DNA from: Caballeronia telluris
GTDB lineage: Bacteria > Pseudomonadota > Gammaproteobacteria > Burkholderiales > Burkholderiaceae
Assembly (NCBI RefSeq): GCF_001544495.1
Contig: NZ_FCNZ02000008.1
Coordinates: 124,001 to 188,000 of the forward strand
DNA: 64,000 bases
Direction: 5' to 3'
The notes beneath the pieces were generated by a model. That model was given only the letters and a program-made list of their open reading frames with translations, was not told the DNA's origin and ran no database searches. Both the position numbers and the translations under genes were made by a program. Positions within the stretch are counted from its first letter, which is position 1. Each line of letters begins with the position of its first letter. This document shows, piece after piece, positions 1 through 8,495 of the stretch.

Positions 1-1
1 C

Positions 2-1174
2 ATCGACGTGCGCCCGTTCGGCGCGGCGCCCGTCGACGTACGAGTCGTCGACGGCGCGATCGCGTCGATCGCGCCGCACGAGCGCGCCGCGCCGCCGCTC
101 GCCGGCGACACCGTCATCGACGGTCAGGGCGCGCTGCTGCTGCCAGGCTTCGTCGAAGGCCATACGCATCTCGACAAGACCACGTGGGGCATGCCGTGGT
201 ATCGCAACGCCGTGGGGCCGCGTCTCGTCGATCGCATCGAAAACGAACGGCACTGGCGCGCGACGAGCGGGCATGACGCCGCGCGCGCGTCGCGTTCGCT
301 CGCGCTTGCGTTCCTGCGCGCCGGCACGACGCGCCTGCGCACGCACGTCGACATCGATACCGATGCGGGCCTCGCCCATCTCGATGGCGTGCTCGACACG
401 CGCGCCGCGCTCGCCGATGTGCTCGACCTGCAGATCGTCGCGTTTCCGCAATCGGGCATGCTCGAACGGCCCGGCACGCGCGAACTGCTCGATGCTGCGC
501 TCGCAGAAGGCGCCGACGTGCTCGGCGCGCTCGACCCGGCTGCCATTGACGGCGACCCGGCCGCGTCGCTCGACCTCACGTTCGCGCTCGCAACGCGCCA
601 TCAGAAACCGATCGACATCCATCTGCACGAGCCCGGCGAACTCGGCGCGTTCACGTTCGGACTCCTGCTCGATCGCGTCGAGGCGCACGGGCTGCATGGG
701 CGTGTCGTCGTGAGTCATGCGTTTTGTCTCGGCGAGCTGCCGGTGGCGAAGCGCGATGCGCTGCTCGAACGCATCGCGCGCGCGGGCGTCGCGCTCCTGA
801 CGACCGCGCCCGCTTCGACGCCCGTTCCGCCGCTCAATGCGGCGCGCGCGGCGGGCGTGACGCTCTTCGGCGGCAACGACGGCATCCGCGATGCGTGGAC
901 GCCCTACGGTTCGCCCGACATGCTGGAGCGCGCGATGCTGATCGCGATGCGCTACGACCTGCGCCGCGACGACGATCTCGCCACCGCCCTCGACCTTGTC
1001 ACGACCGAAGGCGCCCGCGCCTGCGCCTTCGAGCGCTACGGCCTCGCGGCGGGCGCGCGCGCGGACCTCGTGCTGGTCGATGCCGAGACCGTCGCGCATG
1101 CGATCACGTCGCGGCCGCCGCGCCGCCTCGTGATGGCGAACGGCACGCTGATCGCGGCGGACTTCTCGCGATGA
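2..1174 (+). CDS. Amidohydrolase, cytosine-deaminase-like (5' end cut by window)
   Basis: The reading frame is open to the window edge, so the true start lies upstream. The protein has the metal-dependent amidohydrolase layout of the CodA/N-acyl-D-amino-acid deaminase superfamily: an N-terminal strand region, then GFVEGHTHLDKT (the HxH metal pair), IDIHLHEPGE (third His), VVSHAFCLGE (fourth His) and GGNDGIRDAWTPYG (catalytic Asp region). The Asp-Gly-Ile-Arg-Asp-Ala-Trp stretch resembles cytosine deaminases, so deamination of a pyrimidine or related N-heterocycle is likely; the substrate is inferred. The stop overlaps the start of the next gene by four bases (ATGA), so the two are translationally coupled. 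Confidence 0.82.
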   Translation: MDVRPFGAAPVDVRVVDGAIASIAPHERAAPPLAGDTVIDGQGALLLPGFVEGHTHLDKTTWGMPWYRNAVGPRLVDRIENERHWRATSGHDAARASRSLALAFLRAGTTRLRTHVDIDTDAGLAHLDGVLDTRAALADVLDLQIVAFPQSGMLERPGTRELLDAALAEGADVLGALDPAAIDGDPAASLDLTFALATRHQKPIDIHLHEPGELGAFTFGLLLDRVEAHGLHGRVVVSHAFCLGELPVAKRDALLERIARAGVALLTTAPASTPVPPLNAARAAGVTLFGGNDGIRDAWTPYGSPDMLERAMLIAMRYDLRRDDDLATALDLVTTEGARACAFERYGLAAGARADLVLVDAETVAHAITSRPPRRLVMANGTLIAADFSR

Positions 1175-2415
1175 AAACAGCGCGTTCCGACCTTGCGTGG
1201 CTCGCCGTGATCGTCGCGATCGGGCTGAACCTGCGGCCCCTGCTCACGTCGATCAGCCCGCTCACCGGCGTGATCCTCGCCTCGACCGGGCTCACGTTCC
1301 ACGGCGCATCGCTGCTCACGGGCCTGCCGGTGGTCGCGATGGGCGTCTGCGCGTTCGGCGCGAGCGCGCTCGCGCGGCTCGTCGGCGAAGCGCGCGGCGT
1401 CGCGGCGGGTCTCGTTGCGATCATGTGCGCCTGCGCCGCACGGCTTTTCATCGACAGCGGCAGCGGGTTGATCGCCAGCGCCGCGGTCGCGGGCGTCGGC
1501 GTCGCGGTGATCCAGGCGCTCCTGCCCGGCGTCATGAAAACGCGTTTCGCCGCGCGCCTGCCGTTCGCGATGGGCGTCTATTCGGCGTCGATCATGGCGG
1601 GCGGCGGACTCGGCGCGAGCGTGACGCCAGGCGTCGCCGCGCACGTCTCGTGGCACGCGGGGCTCGCGGTGTGGGCGCTGCCCGCGCTTGTGGCGCTCGC
1701 GCTGTGGGGCTGGCTCGTCAACGGAGACGGCGGCGGCGCGGCGAAGTCCGCGCGCGCGGCCGATGCGTCGCCTGCGCTTTTTCTCAATCGCCGCGCGTGG
1801 CTGCTCGGCCTCTACTTCGGGCTGGTGAACGGCGGCTACACGTGTCTCGTGGCGTGGCTGCCGGCGTATTACCAGCAGCTCGGCCGCAGCGTGACGCAAA
1901 GCGGCGGGCTGCTCGCGATCGCGACGGTATTTCAGGCGTCGTCGGCGTTGCTCCTGCCGATGGCCGCCGCGCGCTCGCGCGACCGTCGTCCGTGGCTTGC
2001 GGCCGGGCTTGTGGCGCAACTGGCGGGTTTCGTCGCGTTGCTCGCGGCGCCGATGGCCGCGCCGGTACTGATCGTCGCGCTGCTGGGCGGCGGCTTGGGC
2101 GGCGTGTTTGCGCTGACGCTCGTTCTGACGCTCGATCACACCGACGACCCGAGGGTCGCCGCGCGGCTCATCGCGTTCGTGCAGGGCGTCGGGTTCGTGA
2201 TCGCAGCGGTCGCGCCGATCGTCGCGGGCATCGTGCGCGATGCGACCGGCGGCTTCACCGTCTCGTGGATGATGCTGATCGCGAGCCTCGTCGCGATGAT
2301 CGCGCTCACGCTGGTGTTCTCGCCGCACAGTTATGCGCGCGCGATGCGGGGTCATGCGGGGGACGTGAAGCGGACGAAGGCGCGGCAAACGCGCCGTGTC
2401 GCTGGAGAAACTTGA
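1171..2415 (+). CDS. MFS transporter, CynX/NimT family
   Basis: A 414-residue inner-membrane protein with about twelve hydrophobic segments. The opening GLNLRPLLTSISPL is typical of the CynX/NimT (cyanate / 2-nitroimidazole) branch of the major facilitator superfamily. It starts at the ATG that overlaps the preceding amidohydrolase stop, so both genes form an operon; a nucleobase-like or small anionic N-compound is a reasonable guess for the substrate, but nothing in the sequence fixes it. It ends just before tRNA-Arg, which is on the other strand. No duplication or truncation is visible. Confidence 0.8.
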   Translation: MKTARSDLAWLAVIVAIGLNLRPLLTSISPLTGVILASTGLTFHGASLLTGLPVVAMGVCAFGASALARLVGEARGVAAGLVAIMCACAARLFIDSGSGLIASAAVAGVGVAVIQALLPGVMKTRFAARLPFAMGVYSASIMAGGGLGASVTPGVAAHVSWHAGLAVWALPALVALALWGWLVNGDGGGAAKSARAADASPALFLNRRAWLLGLYFGLVNGGYTCLVAWLPAYYQQLGRSVTQSGGLLAIATVFQASSALLLPMAAARSRDRRPWLAAGLVAQLAGFVALLAAPMAAPVLIVALLGGGLGGVFALTLVLTLDHTDDPRVAARLIAFVQGVGFVIAAVAPIVAGIVRDATGGFTVSWMMLIASLVAMIALTLVFSPHSYARAMRGHAGDVKRTKARQTRRVAGET

Positions 2416-2434
2416 GGGAAGAATGAGAAAACGC

Positions 2435-2511
2435 TGGCACGGCAGGAGGGACTCGAACCCCCGCCCCTCGGCTTAGAAGGCCGATGCTCTATCCAGCTGA
2501 GCTACTGCCGC
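2435..2511 (-). tRNA. tRNA-Arg (UCU)
   Basis: Reverse-strand cloverleaf: acceptor GCGGCAG pairs with CTGCCGT, the D arm holds AGCTCAGCTGGATAGAGC, the anticodon loop CTTCTAA gives UCU, the T arm contains GGTTCGAGTCC, and the CCA end is encoded. It is 77 nt long and lies 78 nt downstream of uppP on the same strand. Confidence 0.96.
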
Positions 2512-2589
2512 GTCGCAAGCGAGCGTGGATTTTACCTCATCAGTGACGGCCCGGGCGCGTCAAGGCGAACCCGGGCAAATGCGTGCGCG

Positions 2590-3420
2590 TCAGACCGGCT
2601 GCGGATGCAGCATGAACCAGCCGAGGCAAAACGCGCCCGCGATCACGCAATACACGCCGAACGACGCAAGCCGCCCGCGTCCTTCGAAGTAATGCATGAG
2701 AAACCGCACGCTCAGATACGCGGCGATGCCGGTCAGCACGCCGCCGAGCAACGCATCGCCCAGTTGGCCGGGCGCGTGAAAGAGCTTCGGCAGTTCGAGC
2801 ACGCCGGCCGCGAAAATGATCGGCGTGCCGAGCAGGAACGAAAACTCCGCCGCCTTTTCCGCCGTCATGCCGGCGCCGACGCCCGCGATCATCGTGAGTC
2901 CGCTGCGCGAAAAGCCCGGCACGAGCGCGCCGATCTGCGCGAGACCCACGAGAAACGCCTGGCCGAACGTAAGCTGCTCGGGCGCGGGGGTCGCGCGGGC
3001 GCGCTGCAGCCGGTCGCCGAGCCACAGCAACACGCCGTTCACCATCAGCGCCGCCGCCACGATGCGCAGATCATGAAAGATCGCTTCGATGCGCTTTTCC
3101 AGCAGCAGTCCGACGATGCCGGTCGGAATCGTACCGATGATGAGCGCCCACATCATGTGACCGTGTTCGTTGCGCCGTCCGCCGAGCGAAGCGAACCAGC
3201 CGCCGATCAGCTCGACCCAGCGCGTGCGGAAATACCAGAGCAGCGCGAAGGCGGTGCCGAGATGCAGCGCGACCAGGAACGGCAGCAACTGAGGCGCGTG
3301 CTTGTCGATGTGCATCCCGAAGAGGCCGGGGACGAGGAGCGTATGGCCGAGGCTGCTGACCGGAAAGAGTTCGGTCACGCCTTGCAGCACGCTTAGAAAA
3401 ACCAGAAACCACAGAGTCAC
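2590..3420 (-). CDS. uppP: Undecaprenyl-diphosphatase UppP (BacA)
   Basis: Integral membrane phosphatase that removes a phosphate from undecaprenyl pyrophosphate, recycling the lipid carrier for peptidoglycan and O-antigen; overproduction gives bacitracin resistance. Both family signatures are present: the Glu-rich [15 protein letters not shown] near the N-terminus and [10 protein letters not shown] in the second half, the latter carrying the catalytic Ser/Arg. The 276-residue length is normal and several hydrophobic helices are evident. tRNA-Arg follows on the same strand and may be read from the same transcript. Confidence 0.96.
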   Translation of the reverse strand: MTLWFLVFLSVLQGVTELFPVSSLGHTLLVPGLFGMHIDKHAPQLLPFLVALHLGTAFALLWYFRTRWVELIGGWFASLGGRRNEHGHMMWALIIGTIPTGIVGLLLEKRIEAIFHDLRIVAAALMVNGVLLWLGDRLQRARATPAPEQLTFGQAFLVGLAQIGALVPGFSRSGLTMIAGVGAGMTAEKAAEFSFLLGTPIIFAAGVLELPKLFHAPGQLGDALLGGVLTGIAAYLSVRFLMHYFEGRGRLASFGVYCVIAGAFCLGWFMLHPQPV

Positions 3421-3729
3421 GCGTCGATCCTTTTGACGTTACGAATGGAGGACGCGTCGTGCGAATCCCGTCGTCCGTCGCGCTGCCCGGCGGGCGACGG
3501 AACGATCGAATGCGCAAAATGGGGATGTGAAACGGCACGGCGCGCGAAAAATCGCACCGATTATGCCGGTGGCGAAATCGAGCGCCAAGCGTTTAAGTCA
3601 ATCAACATCCACCGACAGTCAAACGTCGGCTAAACGGATTTCGCAGTAATTGAAGACGAATGAAACCGAAAGGAAATGCGCATTGCCGCGCACCTGTTTT
3701 CGTGTGCGCCGCGCGCAAAGGGCCAGGTG
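3421..3729. other. Intergenic stretch upstream of uppP
   Basis: No convincing gene. ORFs here have no ribosome binding site, no recognisable product and atypical composition. The stretch between about 3540 and 3700 is AT-richer than its neighbours, as expected of a promoter region for uppP, but I could not pick a clear -35/-10 pair. Confidence 0.4.
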
Positions 3730-3816
3730 TCAGGGCATGAGCTTGTATAGGAACAGCACGGTACTCGCGCCGAAAAGCCCGAACATCGCCAGAGCCATCG
3801 TCATCGCCAGATCCAT
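3730..3816 (-). CDS. Small single-span membrane protein (28 aa)
   Basis: A 28-codon ORF, too short for usual gene callers. A GAGGAG Shine-Dalgarno lies seven bases before the ATG. The product is almost entirely a hydrophobic helix beginning MDLAMTMALAMFGLFG and ending FLYKLMP, the pattern of small membrane subunits or regulators such as KdpF, CydX or MgtS, though it matches none of them closely. It stands alone between uppP and an epimerase gene. Function unknown; that it is translated is inferred from the SD and the clean helix. Confidence 0.5.
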   Translation of the reverse strand: MDLAMTMALAMFGLFGASTVLFLYKLMP

Positions 3817-3994
3817 GCTTCGCTCCTCGTTCTGTCTGATAGGCAACACAGCACGGAATAACAACACATCGAGGGGGCGGACGTCAGTCGCTGTTTTCCC
3901 GAGAAGGGTTTCCCCGTAGAAAAATCCACGGCAGAATCTGCGAGTCTGCAACGACCTCACACGCCGTCACCACGCCCTCCGGAGCGCTCCAACC

Positions 3995-4897
3995 ATGTCA
4001 TCCGAGCAAGACATCATCGATATCACGCGCGACGGCGCCTCCATCTCGCTCGCCCCGCAGGCGGGCGGCCGGCTCATGACCTGGCGCGTCGGCGGCGAGC
4101 CGGTGATCCACTGGCCCGCCACGCCCGACTGGTCGCAGCCGGCGAAGATCCGCGGCGGCAATCCGCTGCTGTTTCCGTTCCTCGGACGCCATTTCGTCGC
4201 GGGCGAGATCGGCAAATGGCGCGACCCCGACGGCGCGATCCACGATCTGCCGACGCACGGCTTCGCCCGCAACCTGCCCTTTTCGACCACGAAAGACGCG
4301 GACGGCCACGGACTGCGCATGACGCTCGTCGACAGCGACGCGACCCGCGCCGGCTATCCGTTCGCGTTCCGCTTCGAGGCGGCGTACCGGCTCGTCGATG
4401 CGAACACGCTCGACGTGGAGCTGACGACGTCCAATCCGGGCGAAGTCGCGCTGCCCTACTACGCCGGCCATCATTTCTACTTTCACCTGCCGCACGACCA
4501 GCGCGCGTCGAGCAGCGTCGAGCTGCCGCGTACCGAGCAGCGCCATCAACTGCCCGACGGCTCGATCAGCGAAGCGGTGCCGGGCGCGCCGCGCTATACC
4601 CTCGACGATCCCTCCATCGTCGACCGTTTTCACTGCTTCACCGGACCGTCGGACCAGCCGGTGCGGCTCTTCATGCCCGGGCTCAGGCGCATGGTGAGCT
4701 TCGAGCTCGACCAGCCGGACTCGGTGCCGTGGTACGCGGTCACGACCTGGACCGAAGCCGACACATCCGATTTTTACTGCGTCGAACCGTGGATCGGCCT
4801 GCCCGACGCGATCCACAACGGCCACGGCCTGCGCTGGCTCGCGCCCGGGAAGACGGAGTCGGCGTCGCTGCGGCTCGTCGTATCGCCGCTCGACTGA
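3995..4897 (+). CDS. Aldose 1-epimerase family protein
   Basis: A 300-residue beta-sandwich mutarotase of the GalM/YeaD superfamily. Supporting stretches are GGNPLLFPFLGRHF (the 'NP..FP' strand), LPTHGFARNLPF (catalytic His region), YYAGHHFYFHLP (second His) and YCVEPWIGLPDAIHNG (general-base Glu region). Such enzymes interconvert alpha and beta anomers of free or phosphorylated hexoses in the cytoplasm. No sugar-catabolism gene is adjacent, so the natural substrate cannot be named. The ATG at 3995 is the first good start; the gene stands as a single unit on the plus strand. Confidence 0.85.
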   Translation: MSSEQDIIDITRDGASISLAPQAGGRLMTWRVGGEPVIHWPATPDWSQPAKIRGGNPLLFPFLGRHFVAGEIGKWRDPDGAIHDLPTHGFARNLPFSTTKDADGHGLRMTLVDSDATRAGYPFAFRFEAAYRLVDANTLDVELTTSNPGEVALPYYAGHHFYFHLPHDQRASSSVELPRTEQRHQLPDGSISEAVPGAPRYTLDDPSIVDRFHCFTGPSDQPVRLFMPGLRRMVSFELDQPDSVPWYAVTTWTEADTSDFYCVEPWIGLPDAIHNGHGLRWLAPGKTESASLRLVVSPLD

Positions 4898-5027
4898 GCG
4901 TCGGACGCGCGCATCGACGCAACCGCGCCCGGCGCCTTTTCGCGGCCGACCGGGCGAAGACGGTAAAATCCGATGTTTGGACCGCCGCGCACCTTTTGCA
5001 CGCGGCGGCGCTTCGCGAGGTCTAACG

Positions 5028-5708
5028 TTGGCAACAAGAATTCGACGGCTCCTCTGCGCCTCGCTGGTCGCAGTGCTCGCCGCATGTGGCTCGGCGCCGG
5101 TCGGGCCGGGCTTTTATCGCGTGGAACGGGGCGATTCGGTCTCGAAGATCGCGCGTGAAAACCGCACCTCCGTGCAGAACATCGTGCGCTGGAACGGGCT
5201 TGCCAATCCCGACGCGATCGAAGTCGATCAGGTGCTGCGCGTCGTGCCGCCGGCGGGCATGGCGAGCGCGCCGCGCCCGGCTCCCGCGCCTTCGGCGAGC
5301 CGCGGCGACACTGCACCCGATCCCGCGCCCGCGAAGGCGCCCGCCGTGTCGCTCGTCTGGCCCGCGCAGGGCGAAGTGATCCGCACGTTCGATGGCAAGA
5401 CGTCGAAGGGCATCGACATCGTCAATGCGCCGGGCACGAAGGTCGTCGCGGCGGCGGGCGGCACGGTCGTCTACGCGGGCAACGGCTTGCGCGGCTACGG
5501 CAACATGCTGATCGTCAAGCACGATTCGGAGTATCTGACCGCGTATGCGCACAATCGGGCGCTGCTCGTGAAGGAAGGCCAGACCGTCGCGCAAGGCCAG
5601 CAGATCGCGGAAATGGGCGATACGGACTCGAACCGCGTGATGCTGCACTTCGAGTTGCGCTATCTCGGCCGCTCGACCGATCCGTCGCGCTATCTGCCGG
5701 CGCGCTGA
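5028..5708 (+). CDS. NlpD-like LysM/M23 (degenerate LytM) lipoprotein
   Basis: Starts at a TTG with GCGAGG seven bases upstream; this gives a clean lipoprotein signal ending in lipobox LAAC. A LysM domain follows (FYRVERGDSVSKIARE onward), then an Ala/Pro linker and a C-terminal M23/LytM domain (from about residue 115). The usual first zinc ligand of the HxxxD motif is replaced (SKGIDI, as in E. coli NlpD), so the domain is probably catalytically inactive. By family knowledge such proteins activate the cell-division amidase AmiC at the outer membrane. Unlike the classic context, rpoS is not next door here. Confidence 0.85.
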   Translation: MATRIRRLLCASLVAVLAACGSAPVGPGFYRVERGDSVSKIARENRTSVQNIVRWNGLANPDAIEVDQVLRVVPPAGMASAPRPAPAPSASRGDTAPDPAPAKAPAVSLVWPAQGEVIRTFDGKTSKGIDIVNAPGTKVVAAAGGTVVYAGNGLRGYGNMLIVKHDSEYLTAYAHNRALLVKEGQTVAQGQQIAEMGDTDSNRVMLHFELRYLGRSTDPSRYLPAR

Positions 5709-5761
5709 ACGCCGGCCGCGCTGACACGGAAGTGACGCGACACATGACAAGGAAAGTTTCG

Positions 5762-6073
5762 ATGAAGATGATGAACCGAGCCGCGCTTCTGGCGGCGCTG
5801 GGCGCGCTGGCGACGTTCGCCGGCTGCGCGAACACGTCGACCATGACCTATCTGCCCTCGGGCGAAACGGGATTCGCCATCAACTGCAGTGGCAGCGATG
5901 CAAGCACGAGCTGGGCGGAGTGTTACAAAAAGGCAGGCGAGACGTGCGGCGCGTACGGCTACGACGTCGTATCGAAGGACACCGACAACGGCGCGACGGC
6001 GGGCGGCTCGGTGGGCGGCATCTTCGGGGCGAACATCAAGAACCGCTCGATGGTCATTCGCTGCAAGCAGTGA
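5762..6073 (+). CDS. Small Cys-rich lipoprotein, unknown function
   Basis: A 103-residue product. The ATG at 5762 is preceded by AAGGAAA at good spacing; an upstream in-frame ATG at 5732 has no better signal. The N-terminus is a signal peptide with a lipobox-like end ATFAGC. The mature part has three further pairs of Cys/aromatic positions (NCSGSDAS, WAECYKKAGETCGAYGYDVV) and a Gly-rich stretch before NRSMVIRCKQ. This resembles small Burkholderiaceae envelope lipoproteins with no assigned role. It follows the NlpD-like gene by 53 bases on the same strand and could share its transcript. Confidence 0.7.
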   Translation: MKMMNRAALLAALGALATFAGCANTSTMTYLPSGETGFAINCSGSDASTSWAECYKKAGETCGAYGYDVVSKDTDNGATAGGSVGGIFGANIKNRSMVIRCKQ

Positions 6074-6505
6074 CGCCCGCGTGGCCCATGAGCCCGGCGC
6101 GCAGCCGTTCATGGCCGCCGAAGCCGCCGAGACCACGTTTCGCGCGGGGTTTGAGCGCCTGCCAGCGACCCGAGAGCGGGTCGATATGCGCCGCGAATGC
6201 GACGAGCGCCGCGAGCGCGAACGGGCAAAACGCGATGAAAATCCAGAGCAGGTGCATGATCGATACAGCCGACGACGAATGGTCCGATCATAACCGCAAG
6301 GCAAATAATTCGCTCGATGCGAACGGCGTAGGCGAACCGTACGGGAATTCTTACCCGTCCAGCGATTGAACGAGACTCACGCGGACGAGGCGCGCTGTCG
6401 CATTGCGTTACGCTCCGATACAAGCGCACACAACGTTGCGAAAAGCGGCGCCCTAGAATCCGTTCCAGCCCGTGCATTCTCTGCGCGAACAGTCCGCGCG
6501 GGTCA

Positions 6506-6535
6506 GAGGCCCCGACGTGCCCGCGTCGGGGCCTC
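6506..6535. other. Strong GC-rich hairpin, possible terminator or RNA end
   Basis: A perfect 12-bp stem (GAGGCCCCGACG and its complement) with a six-base loop. It lies 36 bases past the stop of the small lipoprotein gene on the minus strand and could protect or end that mRNA, but neither side has a proper T-run. A TAGAAT hexamer near 6454 might drive a short plus-strand RNA ending here; that is speculation. Confidence 0.4.
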
Positions 6536-6571
6536 GCCATTTCTAGCGCACGATGTCATGCGAAGCGGCCG

Positions 6572-6739
6572 CTATTCCGACTTGTCCGGCGCGATCAGCA
6601 TGACGGGCGGACGCGTGTCGGTCGGCACGCCCTTGTAGTCCGGCGGGTCCTGCGGCGGGCGATGTTTCGGCTGAGTCGACGAATCGGCGCACGCGCACAG
6701 CACGAGCGACACGGCAGCGAACAGAACGATACGGAGCAT
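6572..6739 (-). CDS. Very small lipoprotein (55 aa)
   Basis: A 55-codon ORF. The start MLRIVLFAAVSLVLCAC is a textbook lipoprotein signal with the lipobox LCAC; the mature peptide is short, Pro-rich and hydrophilic (KHRPPQDPPDYKG, TDTRPPVMLIAPDKSE). A weak GGAAA precedes the ATG. It is read in the same direction as tRNA-Pro, whose terminator lies just upstream. It probably sits in the outer or inner membrane as a lipid-anchored peptide. No known function; the lipobox makes a real gene likely. Confidence 0.6.
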   Translation of the reverse strand: MLRIVLFAAVSLVLCACADSSTQPKHRPPQDPPDYKGVPTDTRPPVMLIAPDKSE

Positions 6740-6771
6740 GGAGTTTCCGGAAGACGCCGCAGTGAACGGCG

Positions 6772-6811
6772 AAGAAAAACAAAGGGGTTACAAGCCGAAA
6801 CTTGTAACCCC
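6772..6811 (-). terminator. Rho-independent terminator of tRNA-Pro
   Basis: Perfect 11-bp stem GGGGTTACAAG / CTTGTAACCCC with a six-base loop (6784-6811), followed on the minus strand by TTTGTTTTTC. Confidence 0.9.
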
Positions 6812-6834
6812 TGCTTGTTGCCCTTCTTGTACGG

Positions 6835-6911
6835 TGGTCGGAGCGATAGGATTCGAACCTACGACCCTCTGATCCCAAATCAGATGCGCTACCAGGCTGC
6901 GCTACGCTCCG
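6835..6911 (-). tRNA. tRNA-Pro (UGG)
   Basis: Reverse-strand cloverleaf: acceptor CGGAGCG, D arm AGCGCAGCCTGGTAGCGC, anticodon loop TTTGGGA (anticodon UGG), T arm GTAGGTTCGAATCCTAT, encoded CCA. It has its own promoter and terminator. Confidence 0.96.
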
Positions 6912-6922
6912 ACAAGCCGCAG

Positions 6923-6951
6923 ATAATAGCGTTTTCCCGCACCCCGCGCAA
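6923..6951 (-). promoter_or_regulatory. Promoter of tRNA-Pro
   Basis: On the minus strand TTGCGC, a 17-base spacer, then TATTAT; the -10 ends 11 bases before the tRNA 5' end. This is a good sigma-70 pattern. Confidence 0.75.
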
Positions 6952-7053
6952 TGAAAAGCGACGCCCGCGCTTCGCAACACGCAAATCGAGCGCGCCGACG
7001 GGCACGCATCGCACGCTCGGCGGTCGAACGGATCTCACCCACGGAGACAACCG

Positions 7054-7512
7054 ATGAACCTCATTCTCTGGCGTCACGCGGAAGCCGAGGACCAGGCGGC
7101 GAGCGACCTCGCCCGGCAACTCACCCCGCGCGGACGCAAGCAGGCGCAGGCGGTCGCCAAGTGGCTGCGCGCGCGCCTCGACGACGACGCCCTCTTCCTC
7201 GCCAGCCCCGCGACCCGCACGATCCAGACGGCCGAAGCATTCGGCGACCGCTATCGCGTCGTGCCGTCGCTCGCGCCGGGCGGCAGCGCGCAAGCCGTGC
7301 TCGACGCCGCCGGCTGGCCGGACGGCATCGCGGAAACGGTGGTCGTGGTCGGCCATCAGCCGACGATGGGTTATGTCGCTTCGCTGCTGCTCTCCGGAGA
7401 GGAAGCCGAGTGGTCGGTCAAGAAGGCGGGCGTCTGGTGGTTCCAGCAGCGCTCGCGCGGCGGCGACGGCCAGGTCGTCCTGCGCGCGGTGGCGAGTCCC
7501 GACCTGCTCTGA
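7054..7512 (+). CDS. sixA: Phosphohistidine phosphatase SixA
   Basis: A 152-residue histidine-phosphatase-superfamily protein. It has the catalytic WRHAEAED start (the RHG-type motif with nucleophile His8), SPATRTIQTAE (phosphate-binding Arg region) at 51-61 and VVVVGHQPTMG with the second catalytic His at 101. SixA removes phosphate from HPt domains and, in enterics, from the nitrogen PTS protein NPr. The length is that of E. coli SixA. The next gene, olsB, follows on the same strand after 123 bases that hold no other gene. Confidence 0.88.
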   Translation: MNLILWRHAEAEDQAASDLARQLTPRGRKQAQAVAKWLRARLDDDALFLASPATRTIQTAEAFGDRYRVVPSLAPGGSAQAVLDAAGWPDGIAETVVVVGHQPTMGYVASLLLSGEEAEWSVKKAGVWWFQQRSRGGDGQVVLRAVASPDLL

Positions 7513-7635
7513 GCTTGCAGCACGCCGCGCCGCACCTGACGATCGCGTTTCATCGAATCGTCATTGCGACGCCATGCGAGCGTCACGCGCGATTACTACA
7601 TTGGCGGGGACTCAAGCCTCCTACGAGGAACGCCA

Positions 7636-8463
7636 ATGCAAGATTCAGCCACGCCCGCGCTGCCGAAGAAGGCGCATTCAGCGCTTCTCCACGACGCGCG
7701 CCGGCGTCTGCCGCGCGCAGCGGAAACCGTCACCGGCCAGGTGCGCCTGCAGGTCGCCTGGGCCCGCACCGACGACGCGTTGCGCGAAGCGCAGCGTCTG
7801 CGCTACCGCGTGTTCTCCGACGAAATGGGCGCCCGCCTGACAGGTCCCGCGGGCCTCGACGTCGATGCCTTCGACGCCTTCTGCGATCACCTGCTCGTGC
7901 GCGATCTCGATACGCTGAAAGTCGTCGGCACCTATCGCGTGCTGCCGCCGCACCAGGCAGCGCGGATAGGCCGCCTCTACGCCGAAAGCGAATTCGACGT
8001 GTCGCGCCTCACGCATTTGCGGCCGAAGCTCGTCGAAGTGGGCCGTTCGTGCGTGCATCCCGACTATCGCAACGGCGCGGTCATCATGTCGCTGTGGGGC
8101 GGGCTCGCGACCTACATGATGCAGAACGGCTACGAAACGATGCTCGGCTGCGCGAGCGTCGGCATGGTCGATGGCGGGCACTACGCCGCGAACCTGTATT
8201 GCTCGCTCGCCGCCGACGCGCTGACGGCGCCCGAATACCGCGCGTTCCCGCATACGCCGCTGCCGGTGGAGGAATTGCGCACGGGCGTCGACGTGAGCGC
8301 GCCGCCGCTCGTCAAGGGCTACCTGCGCCTGGGTGCGAAGATCTGCGGTGCGCCCGCCTGGGACCCCGACTTCAACACGGCGGACTTCCTCACGCTCTTT
8401 CGCCTCTCGGACATCAATGCCCGCTACGCGCGCCACTTCATGAGCGACGCGAACGCGCGCTGA
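7636..8463 (+). CDS. olsB: GNAT acyltransferase, OlsB-type (ornithine lipid synthesis)
   Basis: The ATG at 7636 is chosen because GAGGAA sits seven bases upstream; the longer frame from 7564 has no such signal. The 275-residue protein belongs to the OlsB/hemolysin-like GNAT group: ALREAQRLRYRVFSDEMGA, DHLLVRD, VGTYRVLPPHQA, VEVGRSCVHPDYR and the Gly/Met-rich MLGCASVGMVDGGHYAANLY are family hallmarks. OlsB transfers a 3-hydroxyacyl group from ACP to ornithine, giving lyso-ornithine lipid. The usual partner OlsA is not in the window, so the exact acyl acceptor is inferred. Confidence 0.78.
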   Translation: MQDSATPALPKKAHSALLHDARRRLPRAAETVTGQVRLQVAWARTDDALREAQRLRYRVFSDEMGARLTGPAGLDVDAFDAFCDHLLVRDLDTLKVVGTYRVLPPHQAARIGRLYAESEFDVSRLTHLRPKLVEVGRSCVHPDYRNGAVIMSLWGGLATYMMQNGYETMLGCASVGMVDGGHYAANLYCSLAADALTAPEYRAFPHTPLPVEELRTGVDVSAPPLVKGYLRLGAKICGAPAWDPDFNTADFLTLFRLSDINARYARHFMSDANAR

Positions 8464-8495
8464 CCGGCACGCCCTTCGCATCGGCGACGCGGCGA

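Noticed and set aside
1036..2388. Long minus-strand frame opposite the MFS gene.
   Set aside because: Arg/His/Asp-rich mirror of a high-GC gene with no family features; typical antisense shadow.
2512..2575. TTGACG and TAAAAT upstream of tRNA-Arg as a promoter.
   Set aside because: The spacing is 23 bases, too long for sigma-70; the tRNA may be read from uppP instead.
6054..6257. Minus-strand ORF of 67 codons with a hydrophobic start (MHLLWIFIAFCPFALAALVAF).
   Set aside because: No SD, it runs into the end of the plus-strand lipoprotein gene, and its C-terminal half is Arg/Gly-rich as expected of shadow frames. A real tiny membrane gene is not excluded.
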